10,234 nt of DNA from Alphaproteobacteria bacterium UBA6062 (GCA_002428885.1 DIYE01000367.1:1-10234), one strand, 5' to 3'; counted from the stretch's first letter, positions 1 to 7,018 are shown. A program made the numbers and translations. The notes: generated by a model not told the origin, from the sequence alone.

Positions 1-2
1 GA

Positions 3-164
3 ACGGCGTTTCTGTCGGTGTTTGTACTGGTCCGAATATTCCAGCGTCCTTCAGGTACCCGTAAAGCCCGCTTCCTCCCCATTGGCGGTCTCGGTGCCTC
101 CAGCAAACAGCTTTATACTGCTGTTCAGACCTCTTTCGTCAAGAAGCGGCAACGCAAGACATAA
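3..164 (+). CDS. Possible C-terminal tail of an upstream gene (partial, doubtful)
   Basis: An open frame enters from the left edge and runs 53 codons to a TAA at 162-164. Its translation starts with a hydrophobic stretch (FLSVFVLV) and ends in a basic tail (KKRQRKT), as would the last membrane helix and cytoplasmic tail of an inner-membrane protein. I do not recognise a family. A second + frame is also open through about 207, but its Ser/Pro-rich translation looks like a shadow. The stretch could equally be non-coding leader DNA of the aminotransferase gene. Confidence 0.3.
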   Translation, partial: TAFLSVFVLVRIFQRPSGTRKARFLPIGGLGASSKQLYTAVQTSFVKKRQRKT

Positions 165-246
165 TTGTGAGCATCAGGACAGTTGCGCCCCTGAAAATCT
201 GAGTTAAACTCCGCTGCTGCAATCTTCCAGAATAAGGAACCCCTCA

Positions 247-1437
247 ATGAGTGTTCGTACAGGCCGTGAATTTCTGAGCATCCCGGGTCCAACCAATATT
301 CCGGACCCCGTTCTGAGTGCCATGCATCAGCCGGCCATCGATATTTACAAGCAGGATTTTCCGCCATTAACGGATAGCCTGCTGAAAGATCTTAGAGAGC
401 TTTTCCAAACCGAAGGAAAGTCTTTCATCTATATCGCCAACGGCCACGGTGCCTGGGAAGCGGCTCTTAGCAACGTCCTGAGCCGCGGCGACAAAATCCT
501 GGTCCTTGAAAGTGGCCTGTTTGCCAACGGCTGGGGCGAGGCAGGAGCATCCCTTGGTCTTGATGTTGAAGTGCTTGAAGGTTCCTGGCGCGCTGCCGTT
601 AATCCTGAGGCCGTCGCCAATCGACTGAAAGAAGACGAAGATCATGACATCAAAGCCATTCTGATGGTGCAGGTGGATACGGCGTCCAGTATCGTTAATG
701 ATGTGGAAGCGGTCGGCAAAGCCATCCGGTCCACCGGTCATCCGGCCCTCTTTATGGTAGATACCATCGCCTCACTTGGCACCATGGAATTCGCTATGGA
801 TGACTGGGGCGTGGATGTGGCAGTCGCCGCGGCCCAGAAGGGCCTCATGTCCCCTCCAGGCCTGAGTTTCAATGCTGCGGGACCACGGGCCATGGAGCGA
901 CACGAGAATGCCAATCTCAGAACCGCTTACTGGGACTGGACGGCCCGCATGGGAAAAATCCACTACCAGAAATATGCAGGCACCCCGCCTGAACATCTTC
1001 TGTTTGCCTTACGTAAATCTTTTGATCTGCTGAAAGAGGAAGGGGTTGAAGCTGCCTCACTCCGACACCGCCTGCTGGCCGGCGCCACCCAGGCAGCCGT
1101 CGAAAAATGGTCTGAAGAAGGAGTATTGCAGTTCAATGTTCCGGAACCGGAACACCGGGCCCCTGCGGTCACGACAGTCCTTTTCGAAAAAGGCTTCAAA
1201 CCGGGACCACTCCTGGATTTTTGCGACAAGAAATGTGGCGTGGTCGTCGGTATTGGCATCGGTGCACTGGACGGCAAGGCAATGCGGATCGCACATATGG
1301 GCTATGCCAACGCTCCCATGCTCCTGGGAACCCTATCCGTTATTGAAATGGGCCTGAAGGCATTGTCCATTCCTCATGGAGATGGTGGCACACAGGCGGC
1401 TATCGATTATCTTGCAGCCCGGGTTGATGCCGGTTAG
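247..1437 (+). CDS. PLP-dependent class V aminotransferase, serine-glyoxylate aminotransferase type
   Basis: This 396-residue protein has the length and motifs of the alanine/serine-glyoxylate aminotransferase group (fold type I, class V), a cytoplasmic enzyme that moves an amino group from serine or alanine to glyoxylate. Visible landmarks are the N-terminal PGPTNIP motif (residues 13-19), the NGHGAWEAAL cofactor loop near 65-74, Asp172 in VDTIAS (pairs with the pyridine nitrogen), and Lys198 in AAAQKGL as the Schiff-base lysine. The YWDW motif (228-231), TPPEHLLFAL (246-255) and Arg347 in RIAHMG (expected to bind the substrate carboxylate) also fit. The start is supported by AAGGA at 234-238, eight bases before the ATG. 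It stands alone on its strand, about 150 bases before the next gene, with no serine-cycle partner visible. The family call is firm. The exact substrate (serine, alanine, or a related amino donor) is inferred. Confidence 0.9.
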   Translation: MSVRTGREFLSIPGPTNIPDPVLSAMHQPAIDIYKQDFPPLTDSLLKDLRELFQTEGKSFIYIANGHGAWEAALSNVLSRGDKILVLESGLFANGWGEAGASLGLDVEVLEGSWRAAVNPEAVANRLKEDEDHDIKAILMVQVDTASSIVNDVEAVGKAIRSTGHPALFMVDTIASLGTMEFAMDDWGVDVAVAAAQKGLMSPPGLSFNAAGPRAMERHENANLRTAYWDWTARMGKIHYQKYAGTPPEHLLFALRKSFDLLKEEGVEAASLRHRLLAGATQAAVEKWSEEGVLQFNVPEPEHRAPAVTTVLFEKGFKPGPLLDFCDKKCGVVVGIGIGALDGKAMRIAHMGYANAPMLLGTLSVIEMGLKALSIPHGDGGTQAAIDYLAARVDAG

Positions 1438-1509
1438 CGTACATTAAACGCCATCAGTTGAGTGGAGGCTCGCTGGAAACCATCTTGAAGAAATATCGGG
1501 AGTGAATAT

Positions 1510-1552
1510 CTGCAGTGTAAGGCCTAACCTTGTCAACGGTCATACACTGCAG
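1510..1552. repeat. Perfect 10-bp inverted repeat in the gap before the DUF4389 gene
   Basis: The arms CTGCAGTGTA (1510-1519) and TACACTGCAG (1543-1552) are perfect reverse complements separated by 23 bases. They lie in the 153-base gap between the aminotransferase stop and the DUF4389 start. No T-run follows the right arm, so this is not a standard intrinsic terminator. It could be an operator for a dimeric regulator of the downstream pair, or an mRNA stem-loop. Confidence 0.55.
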
Positions 1553-1590
1553 CGGATGAGGATTTTCCGCCGCCTTTATCGGAGCACCAC

Positions 1591-1920
1591 ATGGCTACCC
1601 GAACCGAAGAGAACCTGAAGTCCAAATCCACCTGGACCCGGTTCTTGTATATCATTCTCTATGCTATCTGTTTTAACGTTGCAGAAATCGTGCTGGCGGC
1701 CATCGCCATTATTCAGTTTTTCGCATCCCTGTTCACCGGCGCACCTTTCCATCAACTCCGCACATTCGGCACCGCCCTTTCGGAATATCTGAAACAGCTT
1801 GCCGACTTCCTGACCTATGCGTCGGACGAAAAACCTTTTCCCGTTGGCGACTGGCCGGCTGAAAGAGAGATTGACCGCGAAGATGATGAAACTATTATCG
1901 TTAAGCCTACCACAGAGTAA
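1591..1920 (+). CDS. DUF4389 domain-containing membrane protein
   Basis: This small inner-membrane protein of unknown function has 109 residues. The order of features matches DUF4389: a basic N-terminal region ending in TWTRFLY, a long hydrophobic segment from about residue 18 to 50 that fits one or two helices and includes AEIVLAAIAIIQFF, the FTGAP motif, an amphipathic LRTFGTALSEYLKQLADFLTYASDE stretch (residues 56-80) and the closing PFPVGDWP (83-89). The C-terminal tail is acidic (EREIDREDDE). GGAG at 1581-1584, six bases before the ATG, supports the start. The DinB-like gene follows after 20 bases, so the two are probably co-transcribed. Members are often found beside lipid or lipase genes, but nothing here shows that role, so no function is assigned. 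Confidence 0.8.
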   Translation: MATRTEENLKSKSTWTRFLYIILYAICFNVAEIVLAAIAIIQFFASLFTGAPFHQLRTFGTALSEYLKQLADFLTYASDEKPFPVGDWPAEREIDREDDETIIVKPTTE

Positions 1921-1940
1921 CACTGAGCGGGACATCCATC

Positions 1941-2435
1941 GTGCGGGACCATTTTCGGAAATTTGCCGGCTATAATCAGTGGGTCAATAAACGCTTGTAT
2001 GATGCCTTGTCTCAGTTATCAGAACAGGAAATGCAAAAAGACCTTGGTGCTTTCTTTGGCACACTGACAGGCACGCTCAACCATCTTCTGGTTGGCGATC
2101 TCCTGTGGATGCAGCGTTTTGATAAAGGCGGATTGAAGCCGGAAACGCTGGATACCGTCCTGCACGAAAATTTCGCCGAGCTTCGCAAACACCGCGAAGA
2201 GACAGATGAGCGTATCATCCGATTTATATCAGGGTGCAGCAATGACTATCTGGCCTCCCACATGGCCTACAGAACTTCGGCCGGCATTGACTGCCGTGAC
2301 CGCATTTCAGATATGCTCACTCATATGTTTAATCACCAGACCCATCATCGGGGGCAATGCCATCACATGCTGTCGCAGCTTGGAAAAGCACCGCCCCCGC
2401 TGGATATGATCTACTTTATCCGGGAGTTGGAGTAG
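1941..2435 (+). CDS. DinB family protein (putative metal-dependent four-helix bundle)
   Basis: The 164-residue product fits the DinB/YfiT-like superfamily, a four-helix bundle that binds a divalent metal through three histidines. Candidate ligands are His48 in TLNHLLVGD, and His132 and His136 in the NHQTHHRGQ motif. Its opening, HFRKFAGYNQW, and the conserved GTLNHLLVGDLLWMQRF stretch (44-60) match the usual start of the family, which supports the GTG at 1941 as the true start. The ribosome site is weak (GAGCGGGA upstream). It lies 20 bases after the DUF4389 stop and probably shares its transcript. Despite the name, most members are not DNA-damage proteins. Some are thiol-dependent transferases using mycothiol, bacillithiol or glutathione. 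The two glutathione S-transferases nearby make a thiol link possible but unproven. Confidence 0.85.
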   Translation: MRDHFRKFAGYNQWVNKRLYDALSQLSEQEMQKDLGAFFGTLTGTLNHLLVGDLLWMQRFDKGGLKPETLDTVLHENFAELRKHREETDERIIRFISGCSNDYLASHMAYRTSAGIDCRDRISDMLTHMFNHQTHHRGQCHHMLSQLGKAPPPLDMIYFIRELE

Positions 2436-2443
2436 TCACCTGA

Positions 2444-3073
2444 TCAAGCCTGTGCACTTGGGCGAGCCGAGACATCCGCATGCCACCGGGCCACGTTGGC
2501 GCAGGAAGCCGGGATGTCCTGGCCAACCATTTTTGCAAAGTCCACAACAATCAAGGCACTGATATCCGCAACTGTATAAGTGTCACCGGCGATATAGGAG
2601 CGGCCTTCCAGCTGCTTGTCCAGATCTTCGAAATAATAACCGATCCGGGCAAGCCCCCGTTCGGCAAGTGCCGGGATCTGGTCTGCATTCCGCGGACCTG
2701 TAATGGCTCTTCCGGCAAATCTCTCATTGGAATTACGGATAGCTTCGGCGACAGCAACAAAACCATCCACATCAGAGATATGCAGCCAGTTATTGACCAC
2801 ACCACGTTCTTCAGGTGTGTTACCGAATAAAGGTTTTTCCGGGAATTTTTCTTCCAGATACCGAAGGATGGCATCTCCTTCCGTCAGCACCGTTCCATCA
2901 TCCATTTCAAGCGCCGGAATGGTGCAGCGATTATTGATGGCTTTATAAGCATCATTGAGATGTTCACCTTCCCGGATATTGACAGGAACGATCTCAATGT
3001 CGATCCCTTTTTCAGCCAGGAATACCCGGACACGGCGAGGGCTTGGCGGCCCCGGCAAATCATACAGTTTCAT
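2444..3073 (-). CDS. Glutathione S-transferase family protein (Ser-type)
   Basis: This cytosolic GST has 209 residues when read from the ATG at 3071-3073. A longer frame exists to 3124, but the internal start is preferred because the thioredoxin-fold domain begins directly with MKLYDLPGPPSPR, and AGAGGGA at 3077-3083 is placed as a ribosome site. The N-terminal domain (about 1-78) has Ser11 near the expected catalytic position, the cis-proline motif TIPAL (Pro53) and Glu65 in TEGDAI, where most GSTs have Glu-Ser for gamma-glutamyl binding and here Gly replaces Ser. The C-terminal helical domain (about 85-205) holds the TVAD capping motif at 167-170. The substrate is unknown. It is not zeta class, as the SSCSWRVR signature is absent. 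It converges on the DinB gene with an 8-base gap. Confidence 0.9.
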   Translation of the reverse strand: MKLYDLPGPPSPRRVRVFLAEKGIDIEIVPVNIREGEHLNDAYKAINNRCTIPALEMDDGTVLTEGDAILRYLEEKFPEKPLFGNTPEERGVVNNWLHISDVDGFVAVAEAIRNSNERFAGRAITGPRNADQIPALAERGLARIGYYFEDLDKQLEGRSYIAGDTYTVADISALIVVDFAKMVGQDIPASCANVARWHADVSARPSAQA

Positions 3074-3175
3074 GCTTCCCTCTTCAGGTGAAATAATTTG
3101 CGCGCCTTGTCCTGTACCTATCACAGATCGTTGTATCAGGGAAACCGTTATCCGGTGCCAATGGTCATTTACGGT

Positions 3176-3790
3176 CTACTTAAATCCGGGCGGGTTCCAA
3201 CCTCGTTTCCAGTCCTCAAGCGAGAGGATATCGGCTTTTTCTCCGTTATCCCGAAACCAGGAATCAATCACATAGATATCACCGCTCTTTGTTTCCTGAA
3301 GGGAGGGTGCAAAATGCGGCCAGTCGAAAGCATCCCCACGCCCCTCCGTACCGTTCAGACTGTGATATCCGATAAAACCCTTCTCCTGAAGAAGCAGCAA
3401 AATACTTGTGGTGTTCAGGCTTTCATCGATACAGTCAAGCTGCCTGTCGCTATTCATACCTGTACGGGCTCGATCGCCTGACGTACCGGCTTTCGCCGCT
3501 GCGATTTTCTCATATTCTGCAACGGCCTGCGCCAGTTTCTCGCGTTCCTCTTCAGCATCTTTTGCGGGCCGCCCCACCCATCTGCTGATCCGTTTCCATT
3601 CGGCCTCAGTTAAGGATATTTCGGTTCTCTCCAGACAATCATGAGAACTGCAATAGATAACCGCCGAAATCTGCGGGTGAGACAGCTGATACTGTTGTAA
3701 GAAAGCTTCCGGTTTAATGGTTTCCTGATCTCCGACACATCCCGCCATAAAACCTGCGCATCCCAAAAGATACAGACTTATGAAACGCAT
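3176..3790 (-). CDS. Putative lipoprotein of unknown family, possible transglutaminase-like/papain-fold core
   Basis: This 204-residue protein has a lipoprotein signal: MRFISLYLLG, then FMAGC with Cys18 as the predicted lipidated residue. A membrane-anchored periplasmic or outer-membrane location is therefore likely. A charged, helix-prone region (about 75-105, rich in Ala, Glu and Lys) follows. I do not recognise the family. The C-terminal half contains DCIDES at 119-124 opening a hydrophobic helix (TTSILLLLQEKG), then WPHF with His159, then YVIDSWFRDNG with Asp176. The Cys120-His159-Asp176 spacing and setting resemble the triad of transglutaminase-like and papain-fold proteins. That is inference only. 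Other cysteines are Cys47 and Cys52. The start has a good GAGGAG ribosome site and an upstream promoter candidate. A 114-base gap separates it from the MBL gene upstream, so it probably has its own transcript. Confidence 0.75.
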   Translation of the reverse strand: MRFISLYLLGCAGFMAGCVGDQETIKPEAFLQQYQLSHPQISAVIYCSSHDCLERTEISLTEAEWKRISRWVGRPAKDAEEEREKLAQAVAEYEKIAAAKAGTSGDRARTGMNSDRQLDCIDESLNTTSILLLLQEKGFIGYHSLNGTEGRGDAFDWPHFAPSLQETKSGDIYVIDSWFRDNGEKADILSLEDWKRGWNPPGFK

Positions 3791-3822
3791 ATCCTAGCTC
3801 CTCAGACCTCTCGTATCGCGCC

Positions 3823-3850
3823 AATATACGATATCCAGTGTGCCTGCCAA
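3823..3850 (-). promoter_or_regulatory. Predicted sigma-70-type promoter of the lipoprotein gene, with overlapping inverted repeat
   Basis: Read on the - strand, TTGGCA (3845-3850) and TATATT (3823-3828) are separated by 16 bases, close to the housekeeping consensus. They sit about 33 bases upstream of the ATG at 3790. A perfect 6-bp inverted repeat, TCGTAT (3811-3816) and ATACGA (3826-3831), overlaps the -10 element and the expected start point, so a repressor could bind there. Confidence 0.5.
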
Positions 3851-3904
3851 GCGGAAAGCGGGAGTTCAAAACACCATGAAAAACAGGAAATTCAAGAACA
3901 CATC

Positions 3905-4756
3905 CTAAACATCAAACCGGAAACGGCTTTCATCCTCTTTTACAACCTGCCCGGCCGTCGGTGTTGCGAAGTGGGTTCCGATCACCAGAATACCTCGTTC
4001 CGCGAGGTCTTCCAGCATGCCTTTTCGGGTTTCTTTGGCTTTCTCCGCATCCACATCAGCGCTGCAAGCCCAATCCAACCGGGCCATCTGACACGGATGG
4101 TGGATCGCATCGCCCGTTATGAACGCTTCTTCTCCTTGAGACTGGATATGAACACTCACATGGCCTGGTGTATGGCCCGGCGTGGAAACAAGCCTCACCT
4201 CATCGCAAATCCGCTGATCCACATCCACAAAATCTGCAAGACCTGCCTTAACCACCGGATCCACAGAATCTTCGATAACACTGCCATAGTGATCCTGGCT
4301 TTCCGTCTGCCAGTGTTCCCATTCCGTCTTGCCAAAGAGATAGCGGGCATTTGGAAATGTCGGGACCCACGCCCCGTCAACCAGCATGGTATTCCACCCC
4401 ACATGATCCACATGCAAATGGGTACACAGAACCGTATCAATATCTTCCCGTTTATACCCTGCCTTTTCCAGGTCACTCAGGAAAGCCGTCTGCAGATGAC
4501 TCCAGGCCGGGACTTTTCGTTCTTTATCATTTCCAATACAGGTATCCACAATAATCTTACGCTTGCCCGTATCGATGACCAGCGCGTGAATACTCATAAT
4601 CAGCTTGCCCTGCTCATTCATGAAATGCGGTGCCAGCCAGTCAATCTCCCGGCATTTTTCCGGCGTGGCATCCGGCAGAATAAACCGAGTTCCCCCTGTC
4701 ATTTCCAGCTCTACAACACGGGTAATTTTGACATCCCCGATAGTCCAGATATTCAT
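3905..4756 (-). CDS. MBL-fold metallo-hydrolase
   Basis: This 283-residue protein is a metallo-beta-lactamase-fold hydrolase. It has the full two-metal ligand set: His113, His115, Asp117 and His118 in THLHVDHVGW, His195 in STPGHTPGH, Asp216 in TGDAIHH and His262 in GTHFATP. Supporting landmarks are the SIHALVIDTG strand (55-64) and IIVDTCIGND (68-77). The size and TPGHTPGHVSV pattern place it with lactonase or organophosphate-hydrolase-like members (AHL lactonase and methyl-parathion-hydrolase relatives) rather than beta-lactamases proper. There is no signal peptide, so it is cytoplasmic. AAGGTG at 4762-4767, five bases before the ATG, supports the start. It is divergent from the FAH-family hydrolase gene. 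Substrate specificity cannot be read from the sequence. A lactone or ester is the best guess. Confidence 0.9.
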   Translation of the reverse strand: MNIWTIGDVKITRVVELEMTGGTRFILPDATPEKCREIDWLAPHFMNEQGKLIMSIHALVIDTGKRKIIVDTCIGNDKERKVPAWSHLQTAFLSDLEKAGYKREDIDTVLCTHLHVDHVGWNTMLVDGAWVPTFPNARYLFGKTEWEHWQTESQDHYGSVIEDSVDPVVKAGLADFVDVDQRICDEVRLVSTPGHTPGHVSVHIQSQGEEAFITGDAIHHPCQMARLDWACSADVDAEKAKETRKGMLEDLAERGILVIGTHFATPTAGQVVKEDESRFRFDV

Positions 4757-4782
4757 TGGTACACCTTTATTGTTCTTGTGGT

Positions 4783-4791
4783 GTTATATCA
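4783..4791 (-). promoter_or_regulatory. Possible extended -10 promoter element for the MBL hydrolase gene
   Basis: On the - strand the sequence TGATATAAC gives an extended -10 element (TG, one base, TATAAC) about 26 bases before the ATG of the MBL gene. I found no good -35 at the right distance, which is tolerated for extended -10 promoters. It lies in the 115-base divergent gap shared with the FAH-family gene. Confidence 0.3.
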
Positions 4792-4871
4792 GGATCCATT
4801 CTGGGCGCTTGACAGAAAAAACGCAACCGATCAGCTTTAGGTCTTGCAAAACACGAACTGGAAACCAGCCT

Positions 4872-5558
4872 ATGTCTTACGCCTTCCCGCCCCCTCCAAC
4901 CCCGTCTTTATCCATTGAAGGTCACCAGGATCGCTTTCCTATCCATCGCATCTATTGTGTGGGCCGGAACTATGTTGATCACGCCCTGGAAATGGGCGGT
5001 GATCCCGACAGGGAACCTCCCTTCTTCTTTTCAAAGCCGGCAGATGCCATTGTCGAAAGCGGAGAAGATGTTCCTTATCCATCCGCAACGGAAAATCTCC
5101 ATTATGAAATGGAACTGGTACTGGCCATTGGAAACAGCGGCAAGGTAACAGATCCTTCGGAGGCAGATGATTTTATATATGGCTTTGCTGCGGGCGTGGA
5201 TCTCACCCGCCGGGATCTACAAGCTAATGCCAAGAAACAGGGGCGCCCCTGGGATAGTGCCAAAGGATTTGATCACTCAGCTCCTTGCGGGAGTATCACC
5301 CCTGCCAGTGCCATAGATGATATATCCGGGGCCTCACTCTGTCTGAAGGTAGATGGGTTGCGTAAACAGCAAGCGCGCATTTCAGATATGATCTGGTCTC
5401 CCCGGGAAATTATCGCGCACTTATCCTCTCTTTACACATTGCAGGCTGGTGATCTTATTTTCACAGGAACCCCGGCCGGTGTTGGTCCGCTGATTTCAGG
5501 AAATCATGTTGTCGGGGAGATTAGCGGCTTATCCCCGGTCAAATTTTCGATCCGGTAA
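4872..5558 (+). CDS. Fumarylacetoacetate hydrolase family protein, fumarylpyruvate hydrolase-like
   Basis: The 228-residue protein matches short FAH-family enzymes, closest in style to fumarylpyruvate hydrolase of the gentisate pathway, which splits fumarylpyruvate into fumarate and pyruvate. Seen directly: RIYCVGRNYVDHALEMG (26-42), PPFFFSKPADAIV (49-61), metal ligands Glu79 and Glu81 in YEMEL and Asp110 in GVDLTRRDLQ, Lys131 in SAKGFD, and the closing TGTPAGVGP (198-206). The open frame reaches back to 4605, but that part overlaps the divergent MBL gene and has no family similarity. ATG 4872 is chosen because GGAAA at 4860-4864 precedes it by seven bases and the domain begins at once. No gentisate dioxygenase or maleylpyruvate isomerase is in view, so the pathway role is inferred from family motifs. 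Confidence 0.88.
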   Translation: MSYAFPPPPTPSLSIEGHQDRFPIHRIYCVGRNYVDHALEMGGDPDREPPFFFSKPADAIVESGEDVPYPSATENLHYEMELVLAIGNSGKVTDPSEADDFIYGFAAGVDLTRRDLQANAKKQGRPWDSAKGFDHSAPCGSITPASAIDDISGASLCLKVDGLRKQQARISDMIWSPREIIAHLSSLYTLQAGDLIFTGTPAGVGPLISGNHVVGEISGLSPVKFSIR

Positions 5559-5641
5559 CAGAGAAATGAACACGATATGGAGAAATACCGCACACAAATT
5601 CCCATATTTAATAGTGAGCTTTCCCATCAGGAGGAGACGAA

Positions 5642-5995
5642 ATGAGCCGTCTGAAAATTCTCATGCTATGCGCTCTCGGCATGATGCTAACAGGTCCTGC
5701 GGCTGCTCAATCTCTGCAATCGACCATTTCTGCGTTTGAAGCCAGTGATTGTGCCCCCGTCGTAGATCACGTGATTGATAAGCATTCAATTGATCGGTCA
5801 GATATTGTGAAGATCGAGTATCTGACGATCCAGATTAATCCCGGCGATGATTTCGCGGAGGAATATGATTACGAAAGCTGGATCAGCTTTGGTTCCTGCA
5901 AAGGTAATTTTGTCATCTCCATGGATCGCGCCTGCTTTGTCAAACAGTCTTATGCGACCCATGAGTGCAACCAGAAAGGCGTGTATGACCAGTGA
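5642..5995 (+). CDS. Small secreted hypothetical protein with four cysteines
   Basis: The 117-residue product starts with a clear signal peptide: MSRLK, a hydrophobic core (ILMLCALGMMLTG) and a likely cleavage after Ala22 in PAAAQS. The mature part of about 95 residues is acidic and carries four cysteines, Cys37, Cys86, Cys98 and Cys109, an even number that suggests two disulfides in the periplasm. I do not recognise a domain. The ribosome site is unusually strong (AGGAGGAG just before the ATG), arguing for real and perhaps high expression. It follows the FAH-family gene by 83 bases on the same strand. A functional link is not evident. Confidence 0.7.
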   Translation: MSRLKILMLCALGMMLTGPAAAQSLQSTISAFEASDCAPVVDHVIDKHSIDRSDIVKIEYLTIQINPGDDFAEEYDYESWISFGSCKGNFVISMDRACFVKQSYATHECNQKGVYDQ

Positions 5996-6084
5996 ATTCT
6001 AATACCGCGTCAGAAGCTCCGTAACAATTTGCAATAAAATCCGATAAAAACGATCTACAGGTATTTTCATCAAGAATAAACTGA

Positions 6085-6113
6085 TTTACACTGCCGGTCC
6101 GCAGTTCGAGAAT
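6085..6113 (+). promoter_or_regulatory. Candidate promoter of the coiled-coil protein gene
   Basis: TTTACA (6085-6090) and GAGAAT (6108-6113) are separated by 17 bases. The -35 matches five of six consensus positions and the -10 four of six. A start point near 6120 would leave about 10 bases before a GTG at 6130 but about 37 before the ATG at 6157, which favours the ATG. Confidence 0.35.
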
Positions 6114-6156
6114 AACAACCCGTCGGTCCGTGCAGGGGGAGCACTTAGCGCGAGAA

Positions 6157-6960
6157 ATGAACTTCGCAAGCAAAAAACTGAGCGAATATTATTCAGGCTC
6201 GGTCAGTCCTGCTGACCGCGGTGCATCCGACCGCGAAAAAGCTCTTCTTGCGGAAAATAAGAAGCTACGACAAAGAAACAAGCGTCTCAGCACTGCCATG
6301 CTGTATCTGGTGGAACAGATCGAAGTGAGGTTACCGATCCTCAACAGTCGGAAAAACCGGAAACAAAATCTGCCTGAAGAAAAACCAATTCCTGCCCCTG
6401 CGATTAAACGGATCAAGAAAAACATCATCGGCAAAACCTGGAAGCCTGAAAAACTGGAAGACACCACATCCCTGAGGAAGAAATCAACGCCCCTCAGCAT
6501 GCAGCAGTTATTTGCCGACAAAAAACATACACGTCCGGTAGAGAGTGAGGCTCCGTCTATGGCCTCTCTTGCCTCTCCCGTGACGGCAGAAAAGGAAACG
6601 CCTCCTCGTGTTGAAGAGGCACAGCTTGAAGAACAGGCAAACGGGGCAGCTCCGCACACGCCGGACCTGGCCCCGGATGAAATGTCTATTCTCGCCTCAC
6701 CAACCAAAGACAAATCAAGGGAACTGACGCAGATGACACCGTCAGAACTCTTTATTAAGCAGGAGCAGAAAAAAACCAGCTCCGAAGAAGCCTCTAAAAC
6801 CTATATGGCTGTTTCGATCGCGTCCTCTCCCGTTCCAAAGGAAGAGGTTCTGCTGGACGATATGGATGATCCTGAGGACCAGATTGAACAAAAACTTATC
6901 CAGCAAAATAACATGATGCGCGAGGCTATGCTAAGACGGGTCAATCGCCTGCGCTGGTAG
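6157..6960 (+). CDS. Hypothetical protein: N-terminal coiled coil, long disordered middle with repeated motifs, C-terminal helix
   Basis: This 267-residue protein (from ATG 6157) matches no family I recognise. Residues about 24-59 form a charged leucine-rich helix (AENKKLRQRNKRL, then a more hydrophobic TAMLYLVEQI), typical of a dimerising coiled coil. The next 170 residues are rich in Lys, Glu, Pro, Ser and Thr and look disordered. A basic patch (RKNRKQN, then KRIKK) comes first, then acidic stretches. A block of about 37 residues occurs twice (about 110-146 and 193-229). The end (about 239-267) is a strong amphipathic helix, IEQKLIQQNNMMREAMLRR and beyond. No signal or membrane segment is present, so it is cytoplasmic. 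The layout suits a scaffold or adaptor. GTG 6130 would add nine residues but lacks a ribosome site; the ATG has only GGAG about 15 bases upstream. Confidence 0.75.
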   Translation: MNFASKKLSEYYSGSVSPADRGASDREKALLAENKKLRQRNKRLSTAMLYLVEQIEVRLPILNSRKNRKQNLPEEKPIPAPAIKRIKKNIIGKTWKPEKLEDTTSLRKKSTPLSMQQLFADKKHTRPVESEAPSMASLASPVTAEKETPPRVEEAQLEEQANGAAPHTPDLAPDEMSILASPTKDKSRELTQMTPSELFIKQEQKKTSSEEASKTYMAVSIASSPVPKEEVLLDDMDDPEDQIEQKLIQQNNMMREAMLRRVNRLRW

Positions 6961-7018
6961 CTCTCCCTTTACAGCCCAACTGATTTGCAGTAGGCCGTAT
7001 TGGAGATCTTTATCAGTC

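Noticed and set aside
3074..3124. 17-residue N-terminal extension of the - strand glutathione S-transferase
   Set aside because: The thioredoxin fold begins at the internal Met (3073), which has its own well-placed AGAGGGA ribosome site.
3134..3157. Short ACCG/CGGT hairpin after the lipoprotein gene as a terminator (- strand)
   Set aside because: The stem is only four base pairs and is not followed by a convincing U-run.
4809..4814. TTGACA as the -35 of a promoter for the FAH-family gene
   Set aside because: The -35 is perfect, but no acceptable -10 lies 16-18 bases downstream, so I did not list it as a promoter.
3971..4840. Long + strand open frame of 289 codons opposite the MBL hydrolase
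   Set aside because: It is the antisense shadow of a gene with a complete set of metal-binding motifs. Its translation resembles no protein family.
4605..4871. N-terminal extension of the FAH-family reading frame
   Set aside because: It overlaps the start of the divergent MBL hydrolase gene and its translation has no FAH similarity. ATG 4872 has a ribosome site and the domain begins there.
6189..6713. - strand open frame of 174 codons opposite the coiled-coil protein
   Set aside because: Its Ser/Arg/Phe-rich composition is typical of an antisense shadow. The + strand frame has coherent helices, repeats and a promoter candidate.
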